This document shows positions 22,436 to 34,799 of a stretch of 64,000 nucleotides of DNA, piece by piece. Position numbers and translations under genes: made by a program. Each line of letters opens with the position of its first letter. The stretch's first letter is position 1. The notes under the pieces were generated by a model. The model worked only from the letters and a program-made list of their open reading frames with translations, made no database searches and had not been told where the DNA came from. The stretch covers positions 6,634,001 through 6,698,000 of the forward strand of contig CP085826.1 in assembly GCA_020809705.1 (NCBI GenBank). The letters run 5' to 3'. This DNA comes from Calonectria ilicicola (Eukaryota > Ascomycota > Sordariomycetes > Hypocreales > Nectriaceae).

Positions 22436-23496
22436 TGATATAACGAGCCGCGATGCTACTCAGTCTGCAGCAGAAATATGTCGAAATAGAAAAAAAAGAT
22501 AATGGGTGCTTTGCGCAGTGCTTTTCTTCTTCCCAAAGACAGATTTCATTACTTGTGTTTTTCCAAACGACGGACACGATTACACAACCGCTACATATAT
22601 AGGTTTTAAAAGGAAGGAGTTGAAAATGATGAGTCGTTCTTTCCGCTGAATGAAATGATTATCCCTGAGCCGAACCAAGGCTATGTTCCGATGGACATAT
22701 CAATCACATCTTTGTTTGGAAAACAATGCTGATCATGTGCATGGCCTACCCCGCATACCACTCATTGTTCGAGCTGTAACTCGGGTATGGTTTACCATAA
22801 AAATGGTTGGCAAGCAATAATAGCCCAAAGGCGGAATCGGTATCCTCTGGATCGAGTGAGAGTGTACTGAGAATAGTTAGTTGACCCAGTTTCTGCGTTG
22901 CAAAAAGGGGGTGTACAGACCCAGTAACCGAAGACGGTGCACGTCAAGTCGATGTGTAGAGATAGACCAAATTCAAGTTTGGAATGTTCGTGGCTGGCAT
23001 TCTTGTGAACATGCGGAGAGGCGAGCGTTTCTGGCGGCCAAGCTTGGGAACGTGCCCAGGCTGGACATCAGTCAGAAGAGAGCAAAGTTCCTCGGTATGA
23101 GAGAACATTATCCGTTTTATTAGACCTGACAAAGGAAAGCGATTGACAAGTCTGGTTGTCCGAAAAACGGTCTGAGGACCGATGCCCTTGACCTCCAACC
23201 CAACACGGCGCTTCTCCATCCTTCCCGTCATATCCTTTGTTCAGAGCGCGCCCTTCCCAACATAGATGATAATTCCCAAAGAGATAACAGCAAGGAAAAT
23301 AGAGATGTGACGGAGAAAGCAGTGGCTAATGCACTAAAGTACAATGGCATGGCGGATGGGCATCAAGCCATCTTCCTCAATATGAGGATCGTCCCATCGT
23401 CATACACACCAGAAGAAACCCTAAACTCCATTGATCATGCTCGTAGTGTCGTTAGTATGGTATAGATAATATAGATCAGCCTCGCATCGTTCGTCT
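22436..23496. other. Intergenic, 3' flank of the LAMMER kinase gene
   Basis: About 1 kb without a supported gene. It contains the promoter of the minus-strand unknown gene on its left and the kinase 3' UTR on its right. Two overlapping short frames (22881-23123 and 22944-23231) lack recognisable features. Confidence 0.55.
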
Positions 23497-25900
23497 TCAC
23501 CCCACGTAATGAGTGTGTCTAGCAGCGGCAATTTCCCTTCGAGCTTCTTCCTCCAATCGTTTCCTCTCAACTCGAATCTTTGCTGCCTCCGTTCCATCGT
23601 CAGGCTGGGCCATTTCCTTGAACCAGGGGTGATTCAGAGCCTCCTTTGCCGTGATACGCTGCGAAGGGTCGTAAACAAAAATCTTCTTAAGGAGGTCAAG
23701 GAAATTCTTGAGGAAGGTGTTGCTGGCGGGAATGATATCCTGGTGAATTTCGTCAGCAAAGGAAGTGATAGACAAGACTGAGCTACATACCGTCAGATGC
23801 TTCATGGCCTTGACAAAACGACGGGATCCGCGGGTGGTATCCGGGGTGGGGTAATCCAACTTGAGCCGCTTAAAGTACCTATGCTACGTTAGTCACTGTC
23901 ACGTTCAGTAGATGGCAGGCTACAAACTTTGAGGCGGCATTTCCTCCATTTCGGTTGGACATCTTGTTCACTGCCTGAACAAGATGGGTATCGATGCGGG
24001 TGCCCACTACCGCTTCCATCATAGCCAGATGCTCCAAGTTATCATGGGTCTGGAAGAGGGCATCTCCGGTGAAGAATTCGACGAGAATACAGCCAATGCT
24101 CCAAATGTCACAAGGATACGACCACCCGAGTCCGAGAATAATCTCAGGAGCTCGATAGTGGCGGGTTGACACAACAGAGGAGTGATACTCATCCTGGAAA
24201 GTGGCCGATCCAAAGTCGATAAGCCTGATCTCGGTGTCCAACAGAACCCGGCGCTGTGTGGCCTGTCGGTTGATGGTTGTAGAGGATGACGGGATCTTTC
24301 GGTTATAAGTAAAAGTTTGATAGGTGTTGTCACACAGCAAAATGTTTTCGGGTTTCAAGTCCGTATGGATCAGGTTGAGATCGTGAAGGACTGAAGATGT
24401 TAGCAAAAATACGCAGAGAAAAGACAGGAGCACGGCAACTCACAAGCAACGCTGGTAAATAATTGCCGAGCAAAGTTCTGAATCTGGCTGTTGGGGAACG
24501 GAACAAACCCGTTGCCCTTGAGGAAGTCGAAAACGCTCTGGTTGAGCAAGTCCATGACGATGCAAATATGACCACGGTAATCAAAGCAGTCACGGAGATG
24601 GATACAGCGGTTTCGGTTAGCCTCATCGTTGGCCTTGAGAGTGGCAAGAACTCTCAGTTCAATTCTTGAGGCATCTCGGTATTTCTGCACCGATCGAATG
24701 ATCTTAACAGCGACAGCCTTGTTACGTTTGCGGTCATGAGCCTCGACGACCTTGCCGAAGGTGCCCTGGCCAAGAAGACGAACGATTTTGTCTAATTGAG
24801 TCAGTGGATCAAAATCTTGAACATGTTCCTTCAGGGTATAAAAACTCACATTTATCAGTCAACTCCGCATCAGGCACCACAATGTAGTGGCCATCATCGT
24901 CATCGACCTTGACATTCTTGTTGTAAAGATGCTATTAAACCATGTCAGTTGGTCAACACTGGCGACCATGTAGATGATATGAACTCACGTCATGTACAAC
25001 CCTAACGTTGACCTCGCCAGCCTTCTTGGGTGGGTTTGGCGGTGGCTCATAAGTGAAGAATGGGTCACCGAGGCCGTTGATGTCCCTGCGCTTGGCCTCG
25101 TTGGCAACCTGCTGGCGAGTTCTTTTTCGCTTCTGGGGCAACTGGACTTCGTCATACTGGCTGTTGGAGGAGAGCGACGTAGGGGCTGTGTTGAGCGCGG
25201 AATTGGTGCGGTCGCTACTCGAGATGGTGGATCCTGTGGGGGTGGAAGCGTGCAACGGGGTATTATTCTGAGAGCCCATGTACTTGATGTGGTAACCGGA
25301 GGCCTGGACAGTAGAGTCGTCATGCCTCCTCTTCTTGGTGGCCTGTCGAGCTGGATGATCAACGGCCACAGGAGCTGCGCCGTTTGTAATCTTGCGGCTG
25401 GTGTTGGCCTCGGGTTCGGGAGTGTCGTCGATTACGATGATCTCCTTGGGGAGGCCATTCTTGTAAAAGGCATTCCAGTCGGGCTCGCGAGAGCGGCGGC
25501 GCTTCCTCGAGGGCTGGTCTGCGGGCGAGGGCTCAGGCATAGTGACAGCCGTGTAATTCGCGTCGTGTCGTGGCGATGGGTTGTGGGGTGGGTGCACTGG
25601 GCGAGAAACCGAGGACTGACTGACGGCTACGACATTCGAGGTGGACGAAGAATAGGCGACGCTGGAAGGCGGGTATGCCGGGGGAAGTCGAGCGGCAGCC
25701 GTGGCCGTGGCCGAGGGCGACGACGCGGAAGAGGCACCAGGAGGGAGGATTGACGATGCTCCGGTGGCCGCAGTGCGATAACTGGCGTTGGGGCTGGGTT
25801 GGTAGCCTTGGTGGTGCGAGTGTGAATGAGAGTACGTCGGAGGGTAGTGATGGGGATGGTAATGGGGGAGCGTAGCCGTAGCCGTGGTGGGCGTCGACAT
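23497..25900 (-). CDS. KNS1: LAMMER (CLK-type) dual-specificity protein kinase
   Basis: LAMMER kinases phosphorylate SR splicing factors and, in yeast, act in TORC1 signalling and Pol III repression. Six exons: 25900..24989, 24931..24850, 24791..24444, 24390..23928, 23878..23791 and 23739..23497; 711 residues. All splice sites are canonical and phases close. The N-terminal 240 residues are low-complexity (His/Pro/Ser/Thr/Ala). A basic stretch [10 protein letters not shown] resembles a nuclear signal. The kinase domain runs from [20 protein letters not shown] (Gly loop) through AVKII (Lys), [12 protein letters not shown] (catalytic loop), LIDFGSA (DFG) and TRHYRAPE to the signature [11 protein letters not shown] (the family LAMMER motif) and [12 protein letters not shown] frame open further upstream (Met at 26107) adds a Pro/Ser leader; [11 protein letters not shown] at 25900 is the preferred start. 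Its upstream region is unusually long and gene-free. Confidence 0.93.
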
Positions 25901-28900
25901 GATGGGGGAAAGCCAAAGCCGTCCAGGGCTAAGAACTGGGAATGGAATATGCAACTGGTGATGGGAAGGGGAAGGGGAAGGGGGGAAAGGCGATGCCGTT
26001 TCGAACGGGGCGAGGATCGAGGAAAGTCGAGCCGTATCGTATCGTATGCGAGTGGTGTTCGAAGCTGGCTGAATCGTAGGAGAAAGAAGAGGAAGCAAAA
26101 GAGACACGGACGAGCGAGGCCGCTGGCTTGGCTGGGCAGAGGCGAAGAAGCGAGACGCCGGTGTGATGGGGGATGGGGGACGGGGAAGAGGACCCGGGCT
26201 TTCCCAAACCGCTTGGTAGTGGTGTGCTGGATCGCGTGCGAGTACCCAGTGAGACGTGGGAGACTTCAGGGCACAAGCTCAGTGGGGAGGCGGCGCGACG
26301 CAGTGGTGCAGAGCAGTGCAGCGCAGTGCAGCGCGGGTGTAGTGCGGGTGCTGAGGGTGCTGAGGGTGACAGCGGGCGGGCACAGTGGGTGGTAAGCCCT
26401 GAAGTTTAGTGGAGTCGAGGGTGGGTGGTGGTACGTCGGGCTGAGCGTCGGCTCGGGGGATAAAGGGACCTAAGCTCTCTGTCTGGTTGGTGAGAGAGGC
26501 CCTGTAAAGGGAGGTCGGGAGGACCAGGCCAGGTCTTGAGATCGATGCCAAAGCGACGGGCGTATGACGATGAGGAACCCCAATGGCGATACCGCTTGTT
26601 CAAACGGATCGGCTATCAGTTCTGGGGCACCGCAAAGATCGCTTTCATCACATCCAAAGAGCCAGGGGCTGGTTAGACGCCGGTCGACCCAGTGATTTTT
26701 TTTTCTTGCTTTGCTCGGCCTGGGCCCAGATGGCAGAGGCTGAGGTGGCGCTGTGATCCGGGCGCGGGCGTGCTGGTGAGCTTTGGTGCGGGTTCGCAAG
26801 CGGCCTCGGAGTGAGCGGAGCAGCACAAGGCCTGGCGGTTTGGCCTAGAATATCTGATGGGAGAGGTTCTGGTTGGCAAATGTCCAGAGAAGATTCATCT
26901 ATTAATATGGGTAACGAAAAAGCTAGCGCGAGCGAAATGGCAAAATCACACCGTTATTGTGCTTGTCAATGACAGTGTTTCGCGGCCAAGTTGATGGGTG
27001 AGCGAGCGAGCTTGTACTACACAAAGTCACTGAACCTGTCGCATTGTGGCCTGCCCGTGGCCCTGTGGTTCTGTGGTCCTGTGGGGAGCCCTGTGGGGAG
27101 CCCTGGAAGCTACTTGTGTACCGCCGCCACCACTGCGACCACAACCCCGGCGGGAACACACACCCAGCCACTTCGAGGCCACTGCATCCTCCGGGCGCGA
27201 TAGCAGCGTCATGGTGCATTCGAGGGCATATGCGACAGTCAGGCACATATGCTACACAGAAGCGGGAGGGTATCAAATGCATAGAGAAAGAAAAAAAAAA
27301 AAAACCTGTCGCACCCATCAGGGGCCCAGACACTGACGAAATTTGAGGGCCTGAGCTCTTCTCTCTGCGGCGACGGCGGCGGCGGAGGAGACGACAAGAC
27401 GGTTAGTCCCCCAAGTAAGGTGATGGATGTATGTACCTTGGTGCATCCAGTACCAATCTGGAGGTACCTGGCTCCTGCGAGGGAAAAAGCCCCAGCAGTC
27501 AGGTACCAATGAGACGCGCCAGGATCGTGGGCTGCACTGTGCCGTGCCATATCGGACTCAGGATATCTCTGTTCCCCAATCTAAATAAATTGCCTCTTCA
27601 TTGTCGATTAATGAAGAATTTTCTAGTAAACAAGAGGCTTTTTGCCTTATTCATGCTCACATGGGCAAAACCTCATCTTTTAACGCATGATTCGTATCCA
27701 AAGGCGGCAGATGCAGAGCCGAGGGCGGCATCAAAAGTGAATGAGTGCATGCGTCACGTCAGAACACACCAAAGACCATACCGTTACAATGTACCTCTCC
27801 TCCTCTTCCCCCTCACACAAGAAAAAAGTCAGCCCCAAGCGGAGCCACATCTCTCTCAAGTCAAGTCAAGGGTCTACCCAGTCTCCGCCCGTCCCCAGTC
27901 TGTCCCCAGTCCAGTCAACAAAAAAGTCACCCTTCTTGAGAGGCTCACAAGTGCCCCCATGTCCGAATCTGAATGCACGAATGCCAGAATGCACAGCACG
28001 GCTAGGCTAAGCAAGCCAAGGGCCGAGTAAGCAGCGTTAGATGTGGGTACGATTGCCCTCCTCCGGTTGCGTCCAGCAAACCATGGTGGTCCGTGGCCAG
28101 GGACTCCCAAGGGACTCTTCAACAAGACGGGACGGGAGGACGCTAACAAACTCCGTGGCAAAGCCATGGCATTCTGAGTCGAGGTGGCCATGCCCGTTGC
28201 CCATTCACGCGACGTACTCGCACACCCAGATAACACCACCATCGAAGAGGTGACAGAAAGTATGCCAGAAAAAAAGAGAGAGAGTTCACCGTTGCTATGT
28301 GAGCCGGCCAGCCAAAAAACGCCCAGCGAACTCTGGGTGTGGGCGGCCCTGACCTGTGGTAACGGACCAGTGGGCGACCAACCAAGGCGACCAACCCACT
28401 CCCGACCAACCCTCGACCCTCGCGCAACCCCGTGCTGTGTGCCAATGTCTGCGTCTGCGTCTGTGCCTGGCAGTGTCTCGCCGCCTGCTCTGGGCATGCT
28501 GCTCTGTGGATTAAAATCCACGGCGACTCAGCCTGGCAAATGCTCGATTCGCCCTGCTTGGCCAGCTGTGGCGGCCTGCGTCGACTAAGAAAATATGACC
28601 AGACCCTGAATCCAAGACACTTGTTGGTTGGACTTGTCTGGGCAGGACAACTCTGGCTAGATCTTGGTGACAAGAATGGTTCCCTCTGTAACAGGCGATG
28701 CCGCGGGACCCGTCTCGCTGCGTCTCTGGCAAATCCCTTTGGTTCCTCATCGCCTGTCCCCTTGACGATGTCCCATACCCCCGCGTGCCAGCCGAAGTCT
28801 CAGTTTGCAGAGTCCGGCCGGATCAACCTCAGCAGCGCACACGACTGACGCCCAAGCCAGCAAACTTAGCTCATCACGGCCAGCCCAAGCTCCAGAACCA

Positions 28901-31900
28901 CCATGACGGTCCAAAAGTCTCCTATTTGAGGAAACACGTCAATTTGGGCTTGGTCCCAAGTCCACGTCAATATGTATGAGGGACTGTGCTTAACTAATGT
29001 GCTGTCTTCATCCGCCCTCAAACAGGACAGGACCGCGAGGAATCCTAGGCTGTTTCGTGAATCTGACGATTCGGCAAGGTGCTTGGCAGATGGACGCCTG
29101 CTGCTCGACATTAAACAATTAGGCCTTTGAATGACTCGGCATTGCGTTGAACCTCATTCGATGCATCTCAAAATTCACGGTTTCTGCGCTGAGCTGCGAC
29201 ATGCATTTTGGATACACTTTCCACGCACACTTGCAGCGTCCCACTCGTCCAACCCGGGTCCAACCAAAGCCGGGGCAAGCCATTAGAGATTCGGTCGCGT
29301 TGGTGGCCATTTGGATCCATCTTTGTAGTTTCCCTGCCTCGGATGACCACAACACGCACGGAGCCAGTTGCAGCGGCAGCCCTGCTTGCGGAGCGACCCC
29401 AGCTGCCCACACAGGCTACTTTCCCCTTGGAGCTTGGGGGTGCTCTTTTTTGGGGCTGGAGCTTCACGGCCGAGTAATCCATCACGAATCCATCTCATCT
29501 CCAGTTGCCTATTCCTTTCATGTTGTTTCATCCCTCAGAAGGGGGAAGGATCCGCTTTGGAGAGATGATGACGACGGTGGCCAACGTCAATGTTGGCATG
29601 GAGGCTTCGCTTCGCCTCGCCTCGCCTCGCGTCAAGCCAAAGGATGAGAGTTCCTTACTCCGTACTCACTGCGTCTACCTTGCGCCATCTCACTCGCTTG
29701 CTGCACATCGTCGCTTCTCGCCTTTCCCACTCGACCCGCAGCGCGCCACGCCGCCCTCTTGGCCGTGGGTACGTTGCAAGCTGGTTCCATTACGGCAAGT
29801 CTGGCTTGGCCTTATTTTGCCCGATGGATTTGTTGGACGGCAAAGAAAGACAGTTTCTCTTTTTATCCCGTCTAGGCTACATGATTGTGACGATGCATTC
29901 TCCACCGTGCCCAAGCCGTATCTGGATCATTTCTTTTTTTTTTTGGTCCAAAAAAAAAACATCTCCTGTACCAAATCTTGCTTTTTTGTCTTGGGTCGCC
30001 GTCTCCATGCCCTTGTCCCTCGAGCACAGGGACCCCACCCTAGTCAGTTTCCCCACTGCCACGAGCGACCAGGCTTGCAGAACTCGATGTTGTTGCGTTC
30101 TTGATTATGTCCGGCAATGTCACTCACGCCCTCTCATCACCTCCTCCTTGTGGCCTCTTGACTTCCAGTCGATGGCCCGCACCTCCCTTTCCTCCACGTT
30201 CCATTGACTTGCCCCTGTCCATAGCTCGCGCAGGGCTCATAGCACCACGTTTTCGATCGCTGCCCTTGACAACCATGACTTGTCACTTCACGCGGAGAGC
30301 AGATAACATGGCATTGCACAATGCAATCAGTGAAGAAGCCCCCAAGAATATTGAGAGGAAAATAAGCCGTCCAAAGGCCTCCAAGCTTATTTGATACAGA
30401 AATAGGCTTATTTGATTTAGATTGGCAATTCTGTTGGTTTTTTTTTCTTCGTTGCTGACGTAGGACTACGAGATACAGTTAGGCCGTGTGCGTTGATTCC
30501 TTCGGTTGCCTGACTGGTACGCCTTTTTTATCACGGCAAAATGGCACCATGCAAAAACCGATGCCCTTGTTAGTTGTGCACAACCAAGGCGTTCACGCTT
30601 CCATCCACGACGTGACGGGCTAAGTTCTAACGGCGGAAAAAGTCACCTGTTAGCCATGTCTTACCCGCTTTGCCCCTCACAGCCAATGTCCTTGGCGATG
30701 TGGTGACGCTCAACAACGAACGTCCCGCTACTGCGCGCGCGATTGTCGTGCTAGGAATAGCCTGCCGATCTGGGTGGCGACGGCGGGCTCTCCACCACTG
30801 TGTTGCTCCCGATGTTCACACAGACACACGCTCTTACTCACTCGGCTGATGCAAGTGCCCAAATGCCTCTCCCCCTTCTTCGACCCGAACCCCAGGATGC
30901 CATGCATGCCATGAGCTCATACGTCTCATCCATGACTGGCTGTTGTGACACTGTCGCCCTCGGCCTCCCATCCGAGCCCTCCCCGGGCCACACAGAAGAT
31001 GTGACAGGCGGTGTTTGTATTGCTGCGGCCCCTTGCAATCTGCCCATTTCCCCTCACACACCAGCACTCTCAATATGTTGATGTGCTTGGGGGCGTGGAG
31101 GCCAAAAGAGCAGAAAAAAGAAAAGAAAGAAAGAAATTACCCCTTGGCGCAAACTTTGACCTTTGGGACAACATCATTGCCGCACGTACAGCGGCAAGGC
31201 TTCCTAAATGCACAGTCGAAACACACGACACACTGCCAAGTAAAGCATGTTCCAATCCAAGCACCCAAGACGTCGACCCGAGCCATGGGGTCTTTTTCGT
31301 CTCCATGCCTCTCATTTTTAGGTGCCAAACAATATTCCAGTAAAGAGCTAGATATTTCTGGCCAGGCCGTGAAGTGGAGCTCGGAGAGATCGGATTATTC
31401 AGGCCTTGGGCAAAGTACCGTGCCGGTAATACTGCTCTTCATTCGGAACTGCCCCAGTCGTCCAATCGCCCACATTCCCGGCCTTCCTGTTCTGGTATCA
31501 GAGACGATCCACTCCACTCAGCCATTCGATGCAACCCTTGCACAAACAGGCCAATGAGAGCTCGTGTGATGTTGGAATGTTCTGAGAGATAGCTTACAGC
31601 ATGATGAGGTTCTATTTCTAACCAAGTATATGACTGTCCTCTCTCTATCCCAGACCCTATCTCGACCCTATCCCTGATGCCATGCTCTCTACCACATCTG
31701 CTAATCTAGGATGCTCCATGAACGCCTCCGGAAATGCAGCAAAACTTGCATTCGAGATGAAAACAGCAGCAAAAGGCTCTCTCGGTCAATGCTCTAGTCC
31801 TTCTCCAATGGTATCTTCATTATCCACACCTCGCCGACAACATGAGGATGACTGAATTTTCCTCTCAAGTTCGAAACATCTTGTAACAGCTCTGCCAAGT

Positions 31901-31991
31901 ATCCCGCACTTGCTCAAACCAGCACACCCCTTTCTCAGACGTGATCTGGTACGGACGGACAGCTCTGTACAACTCCAAATCCGCAGCACTT
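25901..31991. other. About 6 kb gene-poor region upstream of the LAMMER kinase
   Basis: No frame here gives a recognisable domain. The many 130-215 codon frames (27431-28030, 28143-28673, 27874-28521, 29147-29647, 29590-30207, 31015-31557) overlap each other on both strands and have Ser/Arg/Pro/Cys-rich translations typical of chance frames in GC-rich DNA. Small direct repeats occur, for example GTGCAGCGCA units near 26305-26335, CCCTGTGGGGAG repeated at 27077-27105, and CGCCTCGCCTCG at about 29610-29635. Poly-A/T tracts lie at 27290, 29935-29960 and 30440. It may hold a long 5' leader, an upstream promoter, or a non-coding transcript. Confidence 0.5.
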
Positions 31992-33175
31992 TTAAATGCC
32001 ACGGTTGAACACAACTTTGCCATTCTTGCCACCCTTGCCGCGGAATTCGGGTTCCAGCATGTCGGCGCTAATCTCCTGCTGTTGAGGGAAAACGGCCAAA
32101 GCAAAGGGAAGTACAGCAAACGAGGTGACAGCAATCAGACCCAAGTTGAGGCCGATGGGGATGGCCTTGGCCAGGCTGGGACGTGCGCGCACCCACTCCT
32201 TCTGCAGTAGGTTCTTGTACCACGCCTGCTTCTGCTCAATGTGGTACAAGACCATAGGGGGGATGACCATGATGGGGCTACCAGTCAGCACACGACTGGC
32301 AGCAGTCTCGTAGACAGCAAATTTGGCAGCAGTTTGACTCTTGCCCAACGAGGGGACATCCTTTTCGGACTTGCCTTGGGCCTTGAGCTTCTCCTTCTCC
32401 TCCTCAGACAACACGGGACGGACATCAATACCCTTGACGATCTCATCACGGCGCATCAGATAGGTGTTGAGGCCACTGGCCGAAGCAACAGCAGCAAATG
32501 GGATCAGGCGGCTAAGAATGGCGCGGGTAGCGGGGTTCACCTTCAACCGGGGGACGACCGAGTTGAGACCCAGGGCCACGGAGCAAGAAGCACCAACGGC
32601 GTAACAGTAGGACTTGACGAGGGTCGAGGTGGGCATGGGCGACGACTTGTTGGCATTTGCGCTGTTGAAGGCGACGTTGAGAGACTGGTTGGCAACCTGC
32701 CAGCCGACGATACCAAAAGTACCCAGGCCGGGCTGGAGCATACCAGCCGTGACAATCAGGTTGGAGAAGACATAACACGACATTCGGAAGGGAAGAAATA
32801 CGGGGGTTCCAGTGTCTGTATCTTCGGGTTAGCTACCATTTCCTCAATGTCTAAATCTTCGGAGGGGCGCATGCCTGGGTGCAGCGTCGAATCGACAATC
32901 TTCTTGGCTCGCCAGAGGTCAGGAGTCATGTGTTCAATCTTGCCCGCCTTGTAGTCGGTGACGAGCTGCTTGGCTTTTTCGAGGCCCGACGTGCCGGCGA
33001 GAAGAGTCCTGAATAGCTCCGTTAGCTAGAAGATCCTCAAAACTCCCGAGGGGAAAGGGTCTAGCACTTACGTGGGGTCCGTGATGCCAACAGTATGGCG
33101 CACCCGTCCCATGTAGGTGTTCAGGTCATACTGAGAGGGGGGCAGCTCCCGGTTGCCAGGTAGAGAGGACGACAT
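31992..33175 (-). CDS. FSF1: Sideroflexin (mitochondrial amino acid carrier)
   Basis: Sideroflexins sit in the inner mitochondrial membrane; animal SFXN1 imports serine for one-carbon metabolism. Three exons, 33175..33072, 33008..32875 and 32815..31992, giving 353 residues (yeast Fsf1 327). The first intron is GT-AG (GTAAGT; branch GCTAAC). The second begins GCATGC and ends ATACAG: only this donor joins DSTLHP to DTGTPVFLPFRMSCYVFSNL, the family hallmark, in frame. The N-terminus is NRELPPSQYDLNTYMGRVRH, with HTVGITDPTTLLAGTSGLEK next. Later are IVGWQVANQSLNVAFNSANA, a VKSYCYAVGASCSVALGLNS membrane segment, IPFAAVASASGLNTYLMRRD and a final IPIGLNLGLIAVTSFAVLPF membrane segment. The stop follows FNRGI. 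Confidence 0.93.
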
Positions 33176-33977
33176 GATTTCAGCGCTGAACCGAGATCCC
33201 AATTGGGGTCGCGAGTATAGACAGAGGCGAGCGGGCAGGTGGGAAGAGCCTCCGGCCAGGTGAGGGGGGGACGAGGCGAGCTTTTTGTGTGCCGTCAATG
33301 GGCGGCGGGTTGTGAATCAACCGAGGAGTGGTTTAAAAACGAGACGACGATAAGCGCGTCCCGTTTTCGGCGCTGGCGGTTAAGGTCATAGGGAGCGCGG
33401 GGCGCGGGGGTGCTGACGCTACAGGGCTTCTAGGGCGTCCCAGGGCCTGTAAAAATGCCGTGCCAGAGGGCGCCGCACAGTAGTTGGAGGGAGCTAGCGC
33501 ACGCTCGGCTCTTGGCTTTCAGAGGGCGGGCAGCGCAGGACGGCACCGCATCCGATCCGGGCTCGAAATCGCGGGGTCAAGCAGTTGCAGCGAGCCTATC
33601 CGCGACAAGGCGATGATAACCTCCACGCCCGGGTGCGCAGCCGATGCGCATAGTCTTGGAGCATCCCGACTGAATAAAAGAATGTTGCACGGGTTCCGTG
33701 TTATCTATGGGCCTTCCAATAACTCCTGTTCCGAAGTAGGAGCTCTGAAAACCTGCACCCCGGATCCGCACGTGGGGTCATTGCGCGAAGTTAAAACGAG
33801 GCGAAAGCTGAGATATCGTGGAATTGTCAGCGCCTGAGACAGATAAAAGAAAATAAACTCAGAGAAGACATGTTTGGGCGAAAGAGAGAAAGTATATATC
33901 CACAACTATAGCCAGCAAAAAACATACATAAACCTGAACAAACCTTTTGCAAAAAAAAAAAAAAAGGCAAAAAGAAA
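33176..33977. other. Intergenic between FSF1 and the tRNA gene
   Basis: GC-rich near FSF1, AT-richer towards the tRNA. A short poly-A run at 33950-33965 lies just past the 3' end of the minus-strand tRNA gene; read on that strand it is a T-run that fits an RNA polymerase III terminator. Confidence 0.55.
33950..33965 (-). terminator. Likely Pol III terminator (T-run) of the tRNA gene
   Basis: On the minus strand a run of about 15 T residues follows the tRNA 3' end by about 12 nt, as expected for RNA polymerase III termination. Confidence 0.65.
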
Positions 33978-34064
33978 CGACCACGGGAGGATTCGAACCC
34001 CCAATCTTCAGAGGGTAGTCATTTCAACCGAAATCTGACGCCTTAACCATTAGGCCACGCGGCC
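33978..34064 (-). tRNA. tRNA-Arg (anticodon UCG) with a 14-nt intron
   Basis: Minus-strand 87-nt gene. The acceptor stem GGCCGCG pairs with CGTGGTC plus discriminator G. The D arm is GCCT-AATGGTTA-AGGC. The anticodon stem TCAGA/TCTGA encloses T-T-TCG-G, a 14-nt insert (TTGAAATGACTACC) and a closing C, so the intron sits at the canonical position 37/38. The T arm is GGGGG-TTCGAAT-CCTCC. Mature length is 73 nt before CCA. The D-arm region and TTCGAAT supply the A and B boxes. It lies between FSF1 and the tRNase Z gene. Confidence 0.95.
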
Positions 34065-34799
34065 GATGGTAGCCGCATCGAACTTGAGGTCTATGCGGCG
34101 TTCCTCAGAAAAGTGGGTCACACGCAACTTCGTTCTAGGCTATTGGACCGTCCGAGGGAGGCGAGACACGAAATGCGCACCCCGTACGTAGCACAAAAGG
34201 GCCAGCATGGCGCAGGCCAGTAATTATGAAGGGGCAATCTGTGAGATTCCGGGGCCTTGCGTGCGTTGAGATTTGTCCCACGTAGTTCCAGGGTCACGTG
34301 GGTAGCACAGCAGCACAGTTTGATGGGATACTAGCTAATGGTTGCCACTGCTGCTGCTACTACTGCAATGGAACTCGGTTGCTCGGACAGGTGCGTTACG
34401 TCAATGGTCCCCTAATCTCAAGATGGTGTGTTGCAACAAAGCCTTTGTATAACAGCGGTCAACGCGTTGGGTGAATCTGTCAACTCCTGGGCTACGCACA
34501 GGCATTCCATCGCCAGGGTCCATCAATTGACTATGTGGCCAGCCGGTGGAGCACGATTCTCGTAGACCCTTCGGTCTGAGCAATTGTTCTTGAGAGGGAA
34601 TGGTGGATGGAAATTTCAATGGCCTTTGTCTTTGGGTGCTACTGCATGTCCTATTGTTGTTGAGCAGCAGCTTCAAACATTTTCCTATGCCAGTCATATA
34701 TCTAGTCCCGTCCATCTATCATACGCCCAAAACAATTCAAGAAGTGGATATCGCCCGGCTTTTCATCTATACCGTTGAACTAGTGTACATTTCCTTTCA
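34065..34799. other. Intergenic between the tRNA gene and tRNase Z
   Basis: Upstream side of the tRNA and downstream side of TRZ1. No gene seen. Confidence 0.6.

Noticed and set aside
24992..25753. Plus-strand frame of 253 codons opposite the LAMMER kinase N-terminus
   Set aside because: Antisense shadow of low-complexity coding sequence.
28143..28673. Minus-strand frame of 176 codons and overlapping frames on both strands at 27.4-30.2 kb
   Set aside because: They overlap each other on opposite strands, have no domains and a composition expected from GC-rich non-coding DNA.
29590..30207. Plus-strand frame of 205 codons
   Set aside because: Contains a poly-Phe/Lys stretch from homopolymer tracts, no domain, and overlaps an equally long frame in another phase.
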